DNA from: Anaerolinea sp.
Lineage (GTDB): Bacteria > Chloroflexota > Anaerolineae > Anaerolineales > Anaerolineaceae
Length of the DNA: 8,550 nucleotides
NCBI GenBank assembly: GCA_013824385.1
Contig: PNNU01000124.1
Span: 1 to 8,550 of the forward strand
Direction of reading: 5' to 3'
The first letter of the stretch is position 1. Each line of letters opens with the position of its first letter. Below, in pieces: positions 5,548 through 8,550 of this stretch. The notes beneath the pieces were generated by a model, which was not told where the DNA came from, searched no databases, and saw only the letters and a program-made list of their open reading frames with translations. Made by a program: the position numbers and the translations under genes.

Positions 5548-5552
5548 GGAGG
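5548..5552 (+). promoter_or_regulatory. Shine-Dalgarno that fixes the start at 5558
   Basis: GGAGG with a 5-base spacer to the ATG at 5558. It overlaps an in-frame GTG at 5546, which is therefore unlikely to be the start. The 13-mer CCGTGGAGGAAAG around it recurs at 6087-6099 before holA. Confidence 0.8.
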
Positions 5553-5557
5553 AAAGT

Positions 5558-6106
5558 ATGCAAATTTCATCTTTAAATTTAGGCATCATCTCGCTTATCC
5601 GCCGTAACCACGGATTGGAACATGCCACTATAAACCTGTTATCCAAAAAGATTCCTGGCACTTCGTTTGCCGGGTATTCCGACCACAAGGGATTTTGGAT
5701 CGTGGGAGATGTATCCACGGATGTGCTGCTTGAGACCGCGCAGCAGGCGCTGACCCGCATGAAGGGCGGCGAACGCTCACTGGCCATCCATGGCAACTGC
5801 GGCACCAACTATGTCACTGCCGGGGTTCTGGCTGGCACTATGGCCTGGCTGGGAATGCTTATAGGTGGTAATTCTTTCAAGAAAAAACTCGACCGCTGGC
5901 CCCTGGTGGTAATGTTGGTTACCGGTGCACTGATCGTAGCGCAGCCCCTCGGACCCAAAGTGCAGGAACATGTGACCACCCTGGGTGAACCGGGCAGCCT
6001 GGTCATTAAGCAAATCGTACGCTACGAGCGTAATATTCCTGGAAGACCCATGCTGCACCGCATCCTCACCGGGGAAGTTAACCACGCCGTGGAGGAAAGC
6101 GCTTGA
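5558..6106 (+). CDS. Two-TM DUF6391-like membrane protein with HGLEH motif
   Basis: A 182-residue protein. An N-terminal soluble part (1-80) opens with RRNHGLEHATINLL (15-28), including HGLEH at 18-22, and goes on to a Gly-rich AIHGNCGTNY (76-85). Two membrane spans follow (about 85-103 and 114-132), then a cytosolic or exported tail rich in charged residues. From memory the NHxLEHAT opening matches a family of uncharacterised proteins (DUF6391) in Cyanobacteria and Chloroflexi. I hold this family call with moderate confidence. HxxEH is the arrangement of inverted zinc peptidases, but the rest of such a fold is not evident. It lies between radA and holA, overlapping holA by 4 bp, so it is translated in the same operon. 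No function is assigned. Confidence 0.8.
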   Translation: MQISSLNLGIISLIRRNHGLEHATINLLSKKIPGTSFAGYSDHKGFWIVGDVSTDVLLETAQQALTRMKGGERSLAIHGNCGTNYVTAGVLAGTMAWLGMLIGGNSFKKKLDRWPLVVMLVTGALIVAQPLGPKVQEHVTTLGEPGSLVIKQIVRYERNIPGRPMLHRILTGEVNHAVEESA

Positions 6107-7113
6107 GCATGGCCAACATCCACCTTTTACGCGGGGACGATCTCTATTCCGTGGCGCTGGCCGTCAAAACCATCACTGCTTCGCTTGGCACCGATTATGA
6201 CGCCGCGATGAACACCTCCCGTATGGATGGAAAATCAGCCTCATTTGAAGACCTGCAGACCGCGCTGACCACGCTGCCGTTTTTTGGCTCCAACCGGCTG
6301 GTGATGGTCGACAACGCGCTGGCCAAAATTGATAAAAACAGCCAGGAGAAATTCCTCAAACTGTTGGATGCCACCCCCAGCTCGACACACGCCATCTTCC
6401 AGGTGGAAGACCACCGCAAGTGGCGCAAAGACGCCAACGGCTCGTGGATCCAGCTCTGGGAGACGCTTTCACCCACCCATTGGCTGGTCAAGTGGATCGC
6501 GGCGCACGAGAATGCCGAGATCATCGATCTGGCCTTGCCCGACGAAAAGACCATGGATTCATGGGTGGCGGCTGAAGCCAAACGCCTTGGCGGTGTTTTT
6601 GAACCAGAAGCCGCGCGTGAACTGGCGCGCCACACCGGCAACGACACCGGCATCGCCAGTCAGGAAATATCCAAGCTGCTGATGTTCGTGGCTTTCAAAC
6701 GCGCAGTCAACGTGAAAGATGTGATCGAGTGCGTCTCAGTGGAAGGGTCTGCTGATGTGTTCGTCATGCTCGATGAATTGGTCGAAGGGAAAATCCAACA
6801 GGCGCAGTCGCTGATGCGGCGCCTGCTCGAAACCACCCCGCCTGAAGCGATTCTGGGCGCAGTGATCCACCGCTTTAGGCAGCTCATCCAGGTGCGTGAG
6901 GCGCTGGACGCACGCGAAGATTTGAAAGTGCTGGTTGACCGTAAGGTGCTGTTTGGCAACCAGGTGGGCAAGTACTCCACTGCGGCGCGGCGCTTTTCAA
7001 TGAGTCAATTGACCGGCATTTATGACCGCCTGCTGCAAATGGATGTGCAATCCAAGACCTCGTCCGTGGGGCTCGACACCAACCTCGAGATGCTGGTCAT
7101 GGAATTGGGATAG
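6103..7113 (+). CDS. holA: DNA polymerase III subunit delta (HolA)
   Basis: A 336-residue clamp-loader subunit that opens the beta sliding clamp for loading onto DNA in the replisome. The N-terminal NIHLLRGDDLYSV (about 5-17) is the usual degenerate nucleotide-binding start. LPFFGSNRLVMVDNA (58-72) is the conserved segment after the first helices. The middle domain carries LARHTGNDTGIASQEISKL (174-192), and the C-terminal collar is helical with AVIHRFRQLIQVREAL (253-268). Length fits the family. Start choice: TTG at 6103 is 7 bases after GGAGG (6091-6095). The ATG at 6109 is 13 bases away, too far for ideal spacing, so TTG is preferred. It overlaps the preceding stop by 4 bp (TTGA), indicating coupled translation. 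No clear terminator follows. Confidence 0.93.
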   Translation: MSMANIHLLRGDDLYSVALAVKTITASLGTDYDAAMNTSRMDGKSASFEDLQTALTTLPFFGSNRLVMVDNALAKIDKNSQEKFLKLLDATPSSTHAIFQVEDHRKWRKDANGSWIQLWETLSPTHWLVKWIAAHENAEIIDLALPDEKTMDSWVAAEAKRLGGVFEPEAARELARHTGNDTGIASQEISKLLMFVAFKRAVNVKDVIECVSVEGSADVFVMLDELVEGKIQQAQSLMRRLLETTPPEAILGAVIHRFRQLIQVREALDAREDLKVLVDRKVLFGNQVGKYSTAARRFSMSQLTGIYDRLLQMDVQSKTSSVGLDTNLEMLVMELG

Positions 7114-7116
7114 ATC

Positions 7117-7141
7117 GTAGGGGCGGTTCACGAAACGCCTC
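7117..7141 (+). repeat. Short GTAGGGGCG-type dispersed hairpin repeat
   Basis: GTAGGGGCGG at 7117-7126 leads into a hairpin, GGGCG (7121-7125) with CGCCT (7136-7140). It shares the GTAGGG opening and foldback design with the element at 1014-1308 but has a different stem. There is no T-run, so it is not a terminator. Confidence 0.45.
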
Positions 7142-7161
7142 AAAGAATGATGGAATTACAT

Positions 7162-7181
7162 AATTATTTCTCGAAATAATT
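7162..7181. repeat. Perfect 9-bp AT-rich palindrome
   Basis: AATTATTTC (7162-7170) and GAAATAATT (7173-7181) are exact complements separated by TC. It lies 82 bases ahead of the AT-rich gene pair and could be an operator. No clear promoter is seen next to it. Confidence 0.4.
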
Positions 7182-7263
7182 GATACTGGTTTAATTCAAT
7201 ACCCTTTTTACCACGAAAAACACGGAATACTCGAAAAAATCACACTCAATTAGGGAGGTTTCA

Positions 7264-7662
7264 ATGGAATCAGAAACGACGGGGGAAGTGTTAACCAAAC
7301 GGAATCATAAGCTGCTCAATATCGCCAAGGTTTGTGAAGTTTTTGCCTGGATAGTTCTGGTTGTTTTTATTTTTAACAGTTACACATCGTATACAAATAT
7401 TGTTAGATATGTTGAGACAAGAAGCATTAATGATGATGCTTATAATTTGACGCCCAAGTATCTCAGATTGGATAATGCTTACTTTGACCAGGTTAAAACC
7501 TATCCGCTTGTATTTTTTAAAATTGCAGTGGATGTTTTGATTGGTGTGATACAGGGAGTGCTTTGGTTTTTAACCATGTATGGTGTTTCTTACGGTTTAA
7601 AAATGATTGTAGAAACTGAAATTAATTACCGCATTAATGTGGGGGAGAATTCTAATGAATGA
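7264..7662 (+). CDS. Two-TM small membrane protein, AT-rich, unknown function
   Basis: A 132-residue protein: a polar N-terminus (1-18), a hydrophobic span at about 22-42, an extracytoplasmic loop (43-80) rich in Tyr and Asp, a second span at about 85-107, and a short basic/acidic tail (GLKMIVETEINYR, 111-123). The start ATG at 7264 has GGGAGG with a 5-base spacer. Base composition differs sharply from the core genes: 7381-7440 has 18 G/C of 60, against 41 of 60 in 5101-5160 of radA. The next gene overlaps by 8 bp and has a similar C-terminal motif, so the two look like partners or paralogues. I do not recognise the family. Confidence 0.8.
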   Translation: MESETTGEVLTKRNHKLLNIAKVCEVFAWIVLVVFIFNSYTSYTNIVRYVETRSINDDAYNLTPKYLRLDNAYFDQVKTYPLVFFKIAVDVLIGVIQGVLWFLTMYGVSYGLKMIVETEINYRINVGENSNE

Positions 7663-8197
7663 GAGTGAATGGAATACCATATATCGCAATTTGTCTTTGA
7701 AAGACACAGAGGATTTGATTGGTTATTGGCAGAAGAAAGACAGGCAAGAATGGACAGAAATAGCGTTTGATGTGATGGAAAAAATTTTAATCGAACGATT
7801 AGGTGAGCTACCCAATAAAGATGATGTTGATATATCTAATTTCAATAAAATTTTGCATAATCAAAAAACAAACATCTATACTGAATTAAAAGCATTAATA
7901 AATGATAATGACCCTGTTTTTTACGATCCCAATAAAATCACTTTACTAGTCAAGTGGATTTTCCGTTGTATGAATATACTCATTATTTTATATATCACTC
8001 AATTTGTTTTTGAAAACGTCTCCCTATTTCGCGCAATATTTTTTGAAGATTATGGGATGTCTAGTTTAATAATTGACTTAATTTTTAGCATTCTAGGGTT
8101 GTTAATTGTAATCGTTATGATTTTTATTCAATATAAAGCAATGGGTTATGTGTTAAAAATGCTCAGGGAAATGGAAATAAATAGCAGGAAAAAGTAA
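7655..8197 (+). CDS. Two-TM protein with N-terminal helical domain, AT-rich, unknown function
   Basis: A 180-residue protein. The N-terminal part (LSLKDTEDLIGYW 13-25, then WTEIAFDVMEKILIERLGELP 33-53) looks like a small all-helical domain that I have the impression recurs in Anaerolineae membrane proteins. A linker (54-98) leads to spans at about 100-120 and 136-158 and a tail YVLKMLREMEINSRKK (165-180). The tail resembles YGLKMIVETEINYRIN at the same place in the preceding protein. The start is ATG at 7655, with GGGGGAG 7 bases upstream. The in-frame ATG at 7637 lies before that site and is rejected. It overlaps the previous gene by 8 bp, so translational coupling is likely. It is AT-rich like its neighbour. 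Function unknown. Confidence 0.8.
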   Translation: MNESEWNTIYRNLSLKDTEDLIGYWQKKDRQEWTEIAFDVMEKILIERLGELPNKDDVDISNFNKILHNQKTNIYTELKALINDNDPVFYDPNKITLLVKWIFRCMNILIILYITQFVFENVSLFRAIFFEDYGMSSLIIDLIFSILGLLIVIVMIFIQYKAMGYVLKMLREMEINSRKK

Positions 8198-8244
8198 GGA
8201 ACATCGGCTACACACCAATTTGAAGATATCAATGGAGCTTATCA

Positions 8245-8550
8245 GTGACCAACCACACACTTAACAATACAGACATTGGCAATCCCGATAAAACGGGCAA
8301 AACCACAAACAAAAACAACACCATCGAAATCACCGCTGGCGGCGTGGATATCTGGGGAGTCGCAGACCAGTTCCATTTCGCCTATCTAGAGTCGGAGGGT
8401 GATTTTCAAATTACCGTTCGGCTCGAATCCTTCACCAAAGCGGACCTGTACTCCAAGGCCGGGATCATGGTGCGGGAGTCGCTCGAGGCTGAAAGTCCGC
8501 ATGTTTTCATGGTGGCATTCCCCGATAACAATTTACGCAACCACAACAAC
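8245..8550 (+). CDS. Partial concanavalin A-like / DUF1349-like domain protein
   Basis: The frame from GTG at 8245 stays open for 102 codons to the window edge. GGAG at 8234-8237 gives a 7-base spacer. The first upstream in-frame stop is TGA at 8221-8223, so GTG is the first possible start. The sequence GGVDIWGVADQFHFAY (about residues 33-48), then GDFQITVRLESF and KAGIMVRESLE, is typical of laminin-G/DUF1349-like beta-sandwich domains in carbohydrate-active or surface proteins. No signal peptide is visible at this start, which is odd if the protein is secreted. It begins 47 bp after the AT-rich pair but returns to higher GC, so it probably is not part of the same acquisition. The C-terminus is missing, so full architecture is unknown. 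Confidence 0.8.
   Translation, partial: MTNHTLNNTDIGNPDKTGKTTNKNNTIEITAGGVDIWGVADQFHFAYLESEGDFQITVRLESFTKADLYSKAGIMVRESLEAESPHVFMVAFPDNNLRNHNN

Noticed and set aside
5558..6106. Calling the HGLEH protein a zinc peptidase
   Set aside because: One short HxxEH match without the downstream Glu context or fold evidence is not enough. I kept it only as an observation.
7117..7141. Terminator for the radA-holA operon
   Set aside because: The hairpin is imperfect and is followed by CAAAGAATG, not a T-run.
7190..7240. CCACGAAAAACACGGAA stretch as a CRISPR-like or tandem repeat
   Set aside because: Only one unit is present. It resembles common dispersed intergenic sequence, but no second copy is seen in the window.

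Overview
This 8.55 kb window looks like a bacterial chromosome segment, most plausibly from a Chloroflexota (Anaerolineae-type) genome. That placement is inference. It rests on the radA / small membrane protein / holA operon, the arsM with a Cys-rich head, the RNHCP-domain gene and the GTAGGG-type dispersed hairpin repeats. Core genes are moderately GC-rich, while one two-gene block near the right end is very AT-rich. I see no rRNA, tRNA, CRISPR array, transposase or replication origin.

Layout. Bases 2-67 are the tail of a plus-strand gene. An arsenite methyltransferase gene (arsM, 127-978) follows. Bases 1014-1308 hold a compound, MITE-like repeat built from GTGGGTTC/GAACCCAC hairpins and bounded by an 11-bp terminal inverted repeat. 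A minus-strand RNHCP zinc-ribbon gene (1315-1977) comes next. Upstream of it, on the same strand, lies the most interesting stretch. A near-consensus extended -10 promoter (2308-2281) drives about 300 bases without a credible ORF. These bases can fold into a long rod (2230-2101), a second hairpin (2053-2031) and a classic intrinsic terminator (2029-1990) that ends 12 bases before the RNHCP start codon. It is either a stand-alone structured RNA of roughly 285 nt or an attenuator/riboswitch leader for the RNHCP gene.

Further right are a minus-strand PAS-GGDEF diguanylate cyclase (2342-3217), a strong dyad terminator (3317-3345) and a six-TM membrane protein of unknown function (3373-3996). The last is divergent from radA.

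The plus-strand operon radA (4121-5542), a two-TM protein with an HGLEH motif (5558-6106) and holA (6103-7113) is tightly packed, with a 15-bp gap and then a 4-bp overlap. It links recombinational repair (RadA) with replicative clamp loading (Pol III delta). radA probably has a leaderless mRNA. After a short repeat-bearing gap come two AT-rich, overlapping genes for two-TM proteins with related C-termini (7264-7662 and 7655-8197). A concanavalin/DUF1349-like gene then runs off the right edge (8245-8550).

Limits. All family calls come from motif recognition by eye. RNA structures were paired by hand without energy calculation. Starts were chosen from visible Shine-Dalgarno spacing.
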